64,000 bases of DNA from Caenorhabditis elegans (lineage: Eukaryota; Nematoda; Chromadorea; Rhabditida; Rhabditidae): NCBI RefSeq assembly GCF_000002985.6, contig NC_003279.8, forward strand, positions 6,696,001 through 6,760,000, read 5' to 3'. Shown piece by piece: positions 12,630 to 23,620 of the stretch. The first letter of the stretch is position 1; each line of letters starts with the position of its first letter. The position numbers and the translations under genes were made by a program. The notes under the pieces were generated by a model, which saw only the letters and a list, made by a program, of their open reading frames with translations, made no database searches and had not been told where the DNA came from.

Positions 12630-14140
12630 CTTGAAAGATGCTTCTGGGTTGGAAGAAAAGTGAGAAAGTCCAACGCAAAAATGAGATTTTTATAGTTGGC
12701 TGAGAAGGGGGTGTGTTATCGACCAACGCACGGTTAATTATATATTTGACACGAGAGGTAATTTGGTTTTATTCCGCGCGTTTTTGCTGACATTGTGCTG
12801 ATTTGGAAGGGATATGACTGATATCTCGTGATAAGTGATTTTTGTTGTGAAAGAGAGCAAAGTCTACGGAGGTTGATTGGTTTAGGGTTAACTCAGCAAA
12901 GTTGGAAGGTGTGTTTTGTAGATTTAATTAGCTTTTCATTCACAGGTTATAACTATGGATCGAAAACCATACAAAAGTTTGCAAACTGGTTTTGGAAACA
13001 ATTTTTGAGAAGATTCAAAAGCGATTATTGGACATGAATTATCTAGTGTTGTTTACATAAAATTTTAATACCTACAGGTCGGATAGTGAGAACGTTTTTG
13101 ACTATGCTATGTTTATACCAGCTGTGCGACAAACAACAAACGGCTAAAAAAAAGTTGGTCGAAAGATCGGCGAATGCCGAAAAAATGTTCGGCATTTTTC
13201 GGTATTTTTCGGCATTTGTACACAATTGTGAAAAGGTTTTTTTAATTTAATCGAATTCAAGTTTTTCACATTCATCGGTTGAAACATAAATCTCCAATTA
13301 TTGTAGTCATACCCTTAAAAAGTTCTTTCTGCGAACAATCAAGGGACATCTCTGTTGTATCCAAAAAACTTAAGTCACCTGTATTCCGAACACTTTCAAG
13401 AAAATCAACATATTTGAATTATTAGCCATATAGTGGAGATATTCTTTTAGTCGATACATCGTCACCCCACCATAAAACCCTCAAACATGTTTTTGTCTAT
13501 GGATTTGTCCACGTGTACAATTATTTTGAATCATTCTTGCCTCTGATATCCTTTTTTGACTATCCCAACAGTCTGGTCGTTTAAATATAAAATTGATCTT
13601 TGCTTTACAATTTAAACCAAGACACTCCTATCAAGCTTTGCAATTGAACTATTTAGATTTAGAAAATACAAGAAAAAACAATAAAACATCAAAGATGCCG
13701 AAAAGTTGCCGAAAAATGTTAAAAAAGGGATTTTTCTGCAACCGGCAATGCCGATCGCCGGAAAAAGATAAATTTTCGGCAAACGGCGTCCGCCTTTTTT
13801 TTTTGGTAATTTTGATTTTGGCATGTCGTTTAAATTTCAAATCCACGGACTGCATTGGCTTTTAATGGTTTAATTATGTAAGTACATACTGAATACTTGT
13901 GGATAAATTTATCAGCGGATTCTGCAAAACTATAGAAACCAATTTCAAAAGTTTAACCTTTTTAAAATTCAATACTAGTTTCGTTGCTTGTTAATAAAGT
14001 ACATTTCCGAACCATTAATTTTTATCAATAATAACTCCATCTGAATTCAAAGTTTATTTTTTCTTGAATTGTTATTTTTGGGGGCATAATCAGTTATTAA
14101 ATCACAGTTCATATAATTTCCATCTGCAACATTCGTAACA
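12630..14140. other. intergenic region with GCCGAA-type repeat remnants
   Basis: Two patches rich in ATGCCGAAAA/TTCGGCA units lie at about 13150-13220 (on both strands) and about 13690-13800. They resemble the GCCGAA-rich arms of the fold-back element at 1.9 kb, but I found no matching ends or target duplication. A sequence CAGCTGTGCGACAAAC at about 13119 resembles a hAT-type end. No gene is evident. Confidence 0.4.
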
Positions 14141-14142
14141 AA

Positions 14143-14437
14143 ATTATGCTCTGCGTGTTGTATTGGACACAAAAAATTGCGAAATACCTCAGAGTTTTGA
14201 TCGTGGTTTTTAATTTAGCGTGGGTGGTTACTTCAGTCCATGGTCTACTGAATACGATGCTGATGTCGTCTACAATTTCTATTCAATAGCTTACAGTATA
14301 AAATGGACGTTTAACCAAGTGAGATATATCTAGATAAATATGAAATGCTAGATGCATTTTCACATAACGATACACATTTTTTCAGGAAAAGTCAACGATA
14401 TGGTTTTGGGAAAAATTAGTTATTCCTGGGATTTAAA
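14143..14437 (+). other. exon-like sequence, possible small gene or fragment
   Basis: Two readings exist. One is an uninterrupted ATG frame from 14146, about 47 codons, with a hydrophobic segment (VLIVVFNLAWVV). The other starts after an acceptor-like TTTTAATTTAG and reads GGYFSPWSTEYDADVV up to a donor (GTGAGA at 14320). It then joins through a TTTTTTCAG acceptor near 14385 to a short last exon ending PGI and a stop. The splice signals in the second reading are good, but I could not find its 5' exon. It is either an unannotated small gene or a gene fragment. Confidence 0.25.
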
Positions 14438-14869
14438 ACATAATCTCTGCTCAATCCGTGTGAAGACGCTTTCTGTGACGTAGAAAATACTGTAATCAAT
14501 TAACAATATCTGTTAAGCAATACCGTATAAAACTACTTACTATTTTAATTTTATAATTTTTATACTATTATAATTTTATTTTAAATTTGTACTCTCCGTA
14601 TCAGTGGCTTTCGATTCATATATTTTTCAAGTCGTTATCGTTTGGAGTAACAAGAATACTCCCTAGTTAGCGAACTTCTTTATGATTTCTTGAAGTAAAA
14701 AAAAAGAGCATGCGTGATAATCATATGTTTCTGAAAAGAAAAGATAGAGATTACAATTTTCTTGTTCGGACTCATTAGAGTGCGCAAGCAAGCGTATCAC
14801 ACTTCTTCGAAACTTATCATTCTTCCTTAGTTTTTTTTTCAATTTCAGTTTTTACCGAAATAACTTTCA

Positions 14870-15181
14870 ATGGCTCAGTCAGTTGAGCCAAAATCCAGCC
14901 TACTGAAAAATCTGCTGATTGAACCAAAAACAACGATCTCTAAATCAAAACAAAAGGTAATCGTTTTGCATTCTAAATTTCCTAAAATATTTTTTGTTCA
15001 GCAAACTATTCCATCGATATTATTCCAACCTCAGTATCACTACACATATTATCCACCAGCTCCATGGCACATACTATTGCACTCATCATTGGGAAAGCGA
15101 TCTCATTTTAAAAGTAAAGAATATATCCCACAGTCGGATATTTTCTGGATGCGACATCAGACTGGAGATCACAGTTTTTGA
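14870..15181 (+). CDS. small orphan protein, 88 aa
   Basis: Two exons (14870-14956, 15002-15181) join in phase 0 across a 45-bp GT-AG intron and encode 88 residues. An acceptor-like AATTTCAG 21 bases before the ATG could serve for trans-splicing. The N-terminal half is polar and basic (LLIEPKTTISKSKQK). The C-terminal half is rich in aromatic residues and histidine (QYHYTYYPPAPWHILL) and ends QTGDHSF. No signal peptide, transmembrane helix or known domain is visible, and I do not recognise a homologue. The compact gene structure favours a real gene, but expression is not shown by sequence. Confidence 0.5.
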   Translation: MAQSVEPKSSLLKNLLIEPKTTISKSKQKVIVLHSKFPKIFFVQQTIPSILFQPQYHYTYYPPAPWHILLHSSLGKRSHFKSKEYIPQSDIFWMRHQTGDHSF

Positions 15182-15511
15182 TTTTCCAAAGAACATTTAC
15201 AGTAGAACATGTTTATATGCATATTATATTATAGTAGTTCATGTTTTGTGTACCATTTTCTTTTTTTGCGCCATAACAAACTGCTTTGAAACTGAACTTT
15301 TTGAGCTACGTTGACATTTTCTTACCTGATTCATTTAATTGGAACACTTTATAGTTAATTTCCAAGAAAAATTTTAAAGTATCAAATTTCAAAAAAAAAA
15401 CGCGGCTTCCCTATTCCCTAATTCTTGCAACGTGCCCTGCCATCGACTCTTTCCCCTCTTGCACTTCCAAATCAATCATTTTCCGCTGTTAATCAGTACC
15501 AATCAACCACC

Positions 15512-16325
15512 ATGGTAAGTTTCTTCCAATCTCCAAATGTTTAGGCTCTTTTTCAGAGTTTTGATGAAATTGACAAGACTTTCGGAACCAAGAACCGCGA
15601 TCAAGGATATGATTTGCTCAAAACGGTAAGTTTCTGACTTGAAATGTACTATAGAGAATATAGTATCATTTTTGAAGTATGTGTTATTGAGAACTAAACA
15701 TTTTCTATTTTCAGCGACTCGACAAAGGTGATCGTTTGGTGGAAATCTTGTGAAGACCTACTCAAGTTTGCTGAAGAAGCTGTCCAGAAGAATCCAAACC
15801 ATTTCAAGGCATTGAAGTGGAATGCTGTGTTGACTGGACAAGCGACCGAATATATGGCAACGAAAGAAAAGTTGGAATGTAGTAAGAAGTTCAAGGAATT
15901 GCTCGACAAAGCTCTTGCTAAGGAGCCAAAGGATACGGCTCTTCTCCATTTGCGTGGCCGCTACAAGTACTCGGTGGCATCTCTGACATGGCTTGCGAAG
16001 AAGCTTGCTGTCACGTTCTATCAGCAACCACCATCACATTCTTATGAAGAGGACAACGAGGATTTCCTGGCTGCTTTTAAGGTCAATCCAAAATGGATGA
16101 GAACACCTTTTATCTGTCCAAATGCTACGTGGCAATTAAAGACACGGTAAGGAAGATAGATACGTGTAACATTACACATTAGTCTCATTCAAGCTTCTCA
16201 AAAATCTTTGATAATTCCAGAACAATGCCCACAAGTACCTCACTGAAGTGTGCGACATCGAACCGTATCCCGACGCTGAACAGGAGTTTGTCGATGATGC
16301 AAAGAAGATGTTATCTAAGCTTTAA
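15512..16325 (+). pseudogene. RMD/RMDN-family (regulator of microtubule dynamics) gene with disabling lesions
   Basis: The gene structure is recognisable: ATG at 15512, short first exon, introns with good signals, AATAAA at about 16411. Conserved RMDN/TPR-like segments are present: VEILW, FAEEAVQKNPNHFKALKW, PKDTALLHLRGRYKYSVASL, QQPPSHSYEE, and a C-terminal exon ending KKMLSKL. The frame is broken. After VEIL the expected Trp codon reads TGA (15751-15753), and the about 30-residue segment expected between EILW and FAEEAV is missing, so sequence was deleted there. A further one-base loss near 16099 shifts PKWM out of the frame that gives ENTFYLSKCYVAIKDT. The family binds microtubules or mitochondrial/ER membranes; here no full-length product is possible unless the lesions are sequence errors. 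Splice sites and polyadenylation signal look intact, so decay appears recent. Confidence 0.75.
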
Positions 16326-19300
16326 GCTTATTCAGTTTCCACATGAAAAGTCGAGCCAGAACATTTAAATAGCATCCACAAATGCGTTCTTGTATTGTAG
16401 AAATGTAGAAAATAAAACGTTTGAAAATGTATCTGTTTACTGGATTGCAATCAAAGGAACCGAATATTTCCGGATTTCCGGATTTCCGGACATTAACTTT
16501 AGGAAATAACCTTTCCCACTTTTGAATTTATTCCATATACATTTTGATAATTATTCTCTTCGAAGCAGAGGTCCGAAATTTTCGACAATTGCCAACATCG
16601 TCGAAAATGTTGAAGTTGCTGAAAATTGACCCGATTAGCATTCTCATTGAGAAAAAATTATAACTATAACTGAAAACTATTTTATTCCAAACGCATCAAT
16701 ACATTGCTCTCACATTCTTGTACTTCAGAAATGAAAGGCCAAGTAATAGAATGTATAGTAGATATACGAAGCAATTTCCCGGCTATATACAGTCTGTCTG
16801 ACCCAAATACTTAATATAGATATATGAAACAACTATTTTTCTATTAACTACTGTTCAAATACTCTTCCGAATGAGTATACCTGCTGTTCACACACACACA
16901 CACACCCAATCCATTTTGAATCCTCTTGAAACTGTCCCTTTACAATTAGCAGCAGGCTCTGACCTCAATACAACTGCTTGTTGTTGACAGGTTGGACACT
17001 GTAAGAGTGTGTGTACTTTTGAGAGAGTTTCGAGAAAAACAGACCGACATCGGAGAATGAGTCATTGGCGATCGTTTGGACACCCTCCGCGGTAATATTT
17101 CGTAATTCAGAGGAGAAAATATGGCCTTGACAAGGTCAGACGGCAGACAACGCCGACATTTGCATACTTTGTTCGCATTGGTATTCTTTACGAAATTGAT
17201 TGTGTTTTTCTAGGATTCCATTTTTTTCTTTTGTTTTTTGTAAAACTGTTTCAATTTCAAGTTTTTCAGGTATTATTTTAAACAGTTAGAAAATTATCTG
17301 AAAAACGTTTTTAATCTACTTTAATTAGTATAATAAGAAAAGTGTATCTTATTTTTCATTGCCTACCTGCCTATTTGCATTTTGACAGAAAATTCGGTGT
17401 TCGGTATTCGCCTTGTGTTAATTTGAATATGCCGTATGGTAAATTGGAATTTCGTACTCCAAAAACTTCTCGGTTTTTTTTTTTAATTTTCAGACAACGT
17501 TTTGATAAATTACCAATTTGTTGGCCAAAAAAACGTATTTTTGAACATATCAGGCTGGACATAAAGCATCCAACTTCTTCTATGATGAATTTGAATGTGA
17601 ATAAGCTTTGAAACTCAGATTCCAATTCAATATGAAATTTTGAATTTTATTTTGGAAAAAGTATATTCGCTTCAAAATTTGAAGAAAATATTGTGTGTTG
17701 GAATGGAGTATAAACATATTTGTTCTGATACTATTGGAGAAATGGTGCATGTTTTTTTTTATTTTCCTACAGAAATAGTAAATATTTACAATTGAATTAT
17801 TAAAGTGATGATGTTTAGAATGATAAGTGAAAATTGAGTATAATATTGAAATAAATTTTAAAAACATTGGAAGAATACTAGTTGGTATGCGAAAAGCCTA
17901 TGCAGTAGTTTATAGTTTGTTAGAGTTTCGAAACATTTTCCATCTATTTCGAAAGTTAAGAAAAAGTCAAAACAGGTCCTATAATATATAATAAAGAATG
18001 ACTCACTTCTTTAGAATCCTTCTAGAAATCAAAGCATCTTGTTTTTGTATTAACTGTTTCCTATTTAGTTGGTTGGTGAGATGATTCATCAGTATCCCAT
18101 CTTTTTCCAATATTTCTCACTTTTGTTTGTTTCTGATCGTTCATCGTTTTTCCCCTTTTTGCAATATACACACATGTTTCATTTGTGTCTCTGTCTTTGA
18201 GTTTCTGAGTTGTGAGCAAATTTAAGTTGAGCACTTTGTTGAGTAGAAAGTTGAACAAAAATGCCACCAAAAACAAAAAGAATCGAAAGAGCAACTTTAA
18301 TAAACGCTATGTTTCAATTTTGACTAATATATGTTTGAATTACCTCCAAAGTGATATTCCACGCCCATCAGCGACTTCGAACAACACAATACGCTCGATT
18401 GGTTCAGAAGTGAACGGGCAAATTTCTGATTAGTCCTGCAGCACTCATTTTGAAAAAAATTAAGCATTGAGAACAAAGAATTGAAAAATTTCGTTTTTCA
18501 AAGCTAGATTCCTCATTCTATTTTTCCTTGATATTTCTGAATAAAATACTTAATTTCGCATATTTTCCCCCGTTCTTGCTCACTTTCCAATTTGCCTACT
18601 CTTCTTACCTTTCCTCCCTTCTTCAGTGACACATTTGCAGACACATGCACACATACACCACAAACCCATAAATATTCATTTTCACATTTCGAATTGACAA
18701 TATTTTCATTTTCCCTTCTACTTTTTCTCCTTCTTTTCAATTCTGTTTGTATCACACGACTTTCATTTGTTTTCGGGTGTCTGGTTCATTTTTCCCCACC
18801 GTTTGTACCCTTCCTATCTTTACACGTCAGTATGTTTCGAAATTTGAAGTTTTGTTGACTTTTTCAGAAGTTATTTTCGTCTTTTTATAATGTTTTTTGG
18901 TGATTATCTAGCATTATGCTCTTGCCACTCTCAGTGATCATTTTTCGTTCTTATTGCGGAATATCACCAGTTCTATGGTTGTTTAACTATTCCTATAAAG
19001 CTTAAATTACTAAATTTTGGAGGTCTACCAAAGAAACTACTTGTCTGCAATTTTTATAGTTCTATCATGTTGTGATTATTTTTATCTAGAATCACCAACT
19101 GCCACTACTCTACCTTCCAATTGGGCGTACAGTTTTCGACAGTGGTGTCGCCAAAAAATGATCTAAAGATTATTTTTTGCGATGCAAAAGTTATGAAAAC
19201 TGCTAGTTTAATATATGATAATATATATTGGTATAAAATACATATTATTCAGTGAAAAATCGTTGTTGAATCGTAAAATTTGTACCTTTTGTTCCTCTAG

Positions 19301-19990
19301 AGTAGGCCTCTGAATATCTATACTTTTGCATTCTAAAACATGACTGTTCCAAAACATTTCTGCAACCCCTAAGAACAAAAATATAATTTAAAAATGTCTT
19401 TCTTGCTCCTCAATCTATTTTATATCTCTTCTGACATTAAATATACACTTTTTCAATAACCAACCAAAAATGTGCATAGACGTTTGACGTTTGACGTAAT
19501 AATGACAAGAAGAAAGTGATGTATAGAATCAGAGATTTAGAGAAAATGGGACTTTGAGATTTCATTCTTTCTCTCTCTTGTAAGCCTTTTAATACTCTGC
19601 CCCGTGAGCTCCGACTGCCTTCCATTATCACCTTATCATCTCCATGCCAACTCGGCCACGCCTCTCTTCTTGGACGCCCCATTGATGTCCTTCGTTTTCC
19701 TTTTGGAGGATTTACATAATTTTGGAAATAACATGCGACACAATGAATTTTTCTGTCTGCTATTGTCATACATCCTTTGAAATTCCTTTTATAGTTCCAC
19801 ATCCTGAGCTATATGGCTTCTGGTGTCTAAATGCTTTTTTTTCTAAGAAAGACTAACTTCCTGTTTTTATGTTTTCATAGATTTTCTACTTTTACAACAA
19901 CATTTTTCCTCTCGAGTAAACTCTTTATTCTCAATGCCTATAACCTCATCAAGTTTCCATTTTCAGCCTATCCAAATTCCATCAAATCGA
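16326..19990. other. 3.7-kb intergenic region without a gene
   Basis: Contains the polyadenylation signal of the RMD pseudogene (about 16411), a short direct repeat of ATTTCCGG at about 16470-16490, an (AC)n tract at about 16891-16904, and long pyrimidine-rich stretches at 18500-18850. Open frames here start at non-ATG codons or are pyrimidine-tract translations. The last few hundred bases are the likely promoter and leader of the next gene. Confidence 0.55.
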
Positions 19991-19995
19991 TCAAA

Positions 19996-20794
19996 ATGGC
20001 CGAGGAAAAGATGACAGCCAATGTTCCAGCTGATGCTGAAGAAGGAAGAGTTTTTGTTGTTGAGTCGAATCGTCGAGATGAAATGATCAAGCTTGTTCTT
20101 CTCATCATCCTCATCGTCATTTTCCCAGTAAGTATTCATGCAGAATGAAACGTTTCAGAATCTAAACCCACACTTTTAAAATGTTTTTTGAATTGTGTTA
20201 TTATTTTATTCGAAGTTTAAAATGCAGTGGTTTTATAGTCTAAAAATATTCTAATAAAATATGATATCTTAAGTACACTGTTCATAAATTCAAATAAATC
20301 TTTAATCCGGATTCTGAACATCTGAGCTCATCATCATGATATCCTCAGATTAAAAAAAAATCATGATTAAAGTGCACGAAATGTTTTAAGGGCAGAAACG
20401 TTCCTGGGCTTCTCTACTTAAATAGGCTTAAAACTTTAAAAAACATTTCGGCGGCAACATATGAAATGTTAGCCAAATTATAGCAATTCATCCAAATTTT
20501 TAACTGCCATACAAATTGGGGAGACTTTTTGGAGAAATATCTTTACGTAATTTGTGCGTTTGAGACTAATTTAAGTCTACTAATTTTAGTGATTTTTTTT
20601 CACTATTTAAACTTCGATTTTTTTCAAATAAAACATATTTTTTTCAGCCAGCAGCAGTAGCCGTCCACGCTAACGAATGCAACATGCACGTCTTCATCTC
20701 TCTGATTCTCGTGTTTTTCTTCATGATTCCATCCTACATCCACGCCATCTGGTATTGCTTCTTCCGTAAACCAACACAGATGACCATCTCCTAA
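19996..20794 (+). CDS. Pmp3/UPF0057-family small membrane protein, 92 aa
   Basis: Two exons (19996-20127 and 20648-20794), phase 0, encode 92 residues. An N-terminal polar region of about 30 residues precedes two membrane segments: VLLIILIVIFPPAAVAV and HVFISLILVFFFMIPSYIHA. The PPAAV turn after the first helix and the short YIHAIWYCFF end of the second match the Pmp3 (stress-induced hydrophobic peptide) family, whose members are about 50-60 residues and sit in the plasma membrane, affecting ion balance and membrane potential. This protein has an extra N-terminal extension (MAEEKMTANV...), as other nematode members do. AATAAA occurs at about 20973. I cannot assign the gene name. Confidence 0.85.
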
Positions 20795-21828
20795 ATTACT
20801 GTAACTACAGTAATCCTTCTTAATCAAGCTTAATCATCCATGATCATAATCGAACGCTTTATCTATCAAGCATTTCTTCCCTACTTTTACATCCATTCGG
20901 ATTCATTTACATTGGATTATTGAGGCAATATTAATATTAATTGTACCATATTGTGATTTTGTATTCTCAATCAATAAAAGTATTCGACATAGACAAGGGA
21001 TTATAGTCTGGCACACTGCCAAGCATTGAATGTCGATCCATATCGCTCACTACCAACTGCCCAGGTCCTACAATGTGCCGTACGACAGTCATCCCTTTGT
21101 TTTCAGGCCTGTTCAAGAAGAAACCTGAAACTGCTCGTAAACTAAATGCTATTGAAATGAAAATAAATTGCTTAAATATTTTTCCGGGAACGTTTCGTTT
21201 CCAACTTCAACGATTACTAGTGAATTTCTAGAAAAATATTTCTCCATAATAATCTGCAAATTAATGCTCATGGGTCTCGCCACGCGAAGTAAATTAGTTT
21301 AAAAAGTGATGTGCGCCTTTGAGGTTACTGTAGACAATCTAGTGTTCAATTTTTCCGTTTCCTTTTCTCACAATTTTCCGAACTTTCTGAGTTTATCCAT
21401 TTATTAATATACCAAACAAAGTATTAAAATGAAATGGGAAAACCAAAATGTGCAGAAAAGATACATCGAAATTCACACATTAAAATTTTCCCATTTTTGC
21501 GCTCTCTCCGTCACTCCCGGTGAAATTTCCCACCACTCTTTTTGAATGCACCATGCAAATCGATTGAGATACGCTAATAAAATTAATCGATAATTGCTTG
21601 AGAGCCCGTTATTTTTCTCTTAAAATTTGAATTCCGCATTCTCGTTCTCAAAGTGTCTGCGTCTCGTTTGCCTCTTCACTCTGCGTTTATTTCATTTTTC
21701 AGTTTTCTCGTTTCTCACTCTTACTTTTATCTATTTCGATTTGTGCGAAAATTTTCTTTTGATTTAACCGTTTTCAATATAAATTTTACAGTTAGCACCT
21801 GCTAATATTGAATTTTCCAGCGAATACC
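20795..21828. other. intergenic region with one GC-richer block
   Basis: The first 200 bp are the 3' flank of the Pmp3-family gene (AATAAA at about 20973). The segment 21000-21115 is clearly less AT-rich than its surroundings and lacks an open frame; it could hold a small RNA or a regulatory block. The rest is AT-rich promoter-side sequence for the next gene. Confidence 0.4.
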
Positions 21829-23186
21829 ATGGCTGGAGATTTGATCGCAAGGGGGATCAGCAGAAATCAGAACGATGAAGAATATAGTTTAGACATGGAA
21901 GAATCGTTATTTCAAAATATTGTCAATGCATTCTTGAAACAAGATGGCAATCATCTCAGGGATAAAGCTGCAGTAAGAATTCCTTCAAACAATTAGGATT
22001 AAATACAAAAATTTCAGAAAAACAAGAGCCTACGCATATTTCTGTCATCGCAAAGATTCTTGACAGAATACGCGAAACGAACCGGAAGAATGACATGTCT
22101 TCCACCAGCTGAATATCTTGAAAAGCAAATGAGAGACGGTTTTCTCCCATTCAGAAGACACAAAAATCGTTTCGATTTGCAAGAGATTGTGGTAAACTAT
22201 TGTGATTTCACTTTTATAGTTATTTGATTTCTTTCAGTTTGACAAAACTCGTCACGGATTCCTCCAAATCGACTTCCCAATTGACGCTAATCACGGTGCT
22301 CATGCTGACGAAGATACCGGAGACTGTGTTGCTCCATGTCAGCTTCGCAACATCTTTATTCTCGAAAATATGAATATACCCGTCTGTCGATTCGATCCAC
22401 TTATGTTCTGTCAGGTACTGGAGAGAACGATTGTTTTATAATCTAATTCGTATTTTCAGTCGTGGGTGCTCACACTTCTTCGTCCAAAGTTCGTTTTTCG
22501 CGGAATGGTAGCGTGCCCGAAAGGAGATTACGGGCTTGCTAGAATGATTGTTGAAGTTGGAAGTGGTAAGCGACAGCTTCGATCTGAAACTTCAATTGCA
22601 TTCAAAAATGGAGAGGATGAAAGTAAGTTGGATTTTTGATTTTCGCTGTTTTTAAACGGAAAATCTTATTTCAGAGCTTGGACGATTCATTCCATTCGAA
22701 GTTTCTTCGCCTGATTACGACTTCCGTCCAACATATATTTTCTTCTTCTTCTGCATTTTCTATGTGAACAGAACGAAAATTGAAAAACGTGGAATGCGAA
22801 TTGCCAACTGCAGTGTCCAGTGTGTTCTCCCACCGATGCCGGACGACCTGAATAAAATCGAATGTAGCGAAGGATATCCAGCTGAAGGATACGATAGTCC
22901 ACTCTACAATTGTGAATATACAGCTAATACTCACAATGATCCAGAATATTTGGTCTCATTGAAGCAGAATTTCTTTTCCGTTTTGGAAAATGCAAAGGGC
23001 ATCAGAGATGCGGATACTGAGCGTACTGAAAGAGTTATCACCGAAATGTTGGGTGGAAATTTGATGGGAGATCCTATGGAAATTGGAGTCGATAATGGTG
23101 ATGAGAAGCCTGATTCAGCTGAGAAACGATCTCATTCTCAAATGGATCAGGAAGATGATGAGCCAGCAATGAAAAGAATGCGCTGA
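21829..23186 (+). CDS. unrecognised 389-aa protein with acidic, nuclear-type C-terminus
   Basis: Five exons (21829-21972, 22018-22191, 22238-22414, 22460-22622, 22675-23186) join in frame to 389 residues. An acceptor TTTTCCAG lies 8 bases before the ATG, suggesting trans-splicing. Features in order: an N-terminal acidic helix region; a basic segment (TEYAKRTGRMTCLPP, FRRHKNRFD); a central block with ANHGAHADEDTGDC and several Cys; a beta-like segment ending in an aromatic run (YIFFFFCIFYVNR); a Cys-containing motif (IANCSVQCVLPP); and a disordered tail ending DDEPAMKRMR, which resembles a nuclear localisation signal. No enzyme motif is visible. I do not recognise the family; it may be a nematode-restricted nuclear protein. 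Confidence 0.85.
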
Positions 23187-23620
23187 AATAGTTACAGAAT
23201 CATCAATTACTCGGAAAGTTGCAAGTTCTCATGTTTTTTTCATATTCTGCCTTGACACCTCTTAAACATCTTCGTGTCTAAATTTTTGTAATCATTTCAA
23301 ACTAAATAATCCCATCATTCTTCTCATCCCTTTCCAAACTGGTTCTACAACATGTCCTTTTAATATCCAAAAAATAGTTTTCTCTTCATTCTTTAATGAT
23401 TTAATTTATAAATGTAGTTTTAAAAATGTTTTAAAGTTGTGGTAAACTTAAACCCGAAAGGCACAAACAGAAATGTGGGAATGACATTGACACAGATGAA
23501 AAAGATAACAGAAAAAGAAGAAGGCGAATATAATCACAGATAAATTAAACATGAATCTAAAAACTGTAAACTAGAGTTTGTTATTTTGCAATTAAATTAA
23601 TATAAGTGTTAATTCGTCAT
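23187..23620. other. convergent 3' spacer
   Basis: A 434-bp gap between two convergent genes, carrying the 3' untranslated regions of both. Several AAATAAT/AATTAA-like signals, no gene. Confidence 0.5.

Noticed and set aside
15728-16150. 140-codon frame taken as a complete gene
   Set aside because: It begins with an alternative codon and covers only the middle of an RMD-family protein; flanking exons and out-of-frame conserved segments show a broken larger gene.
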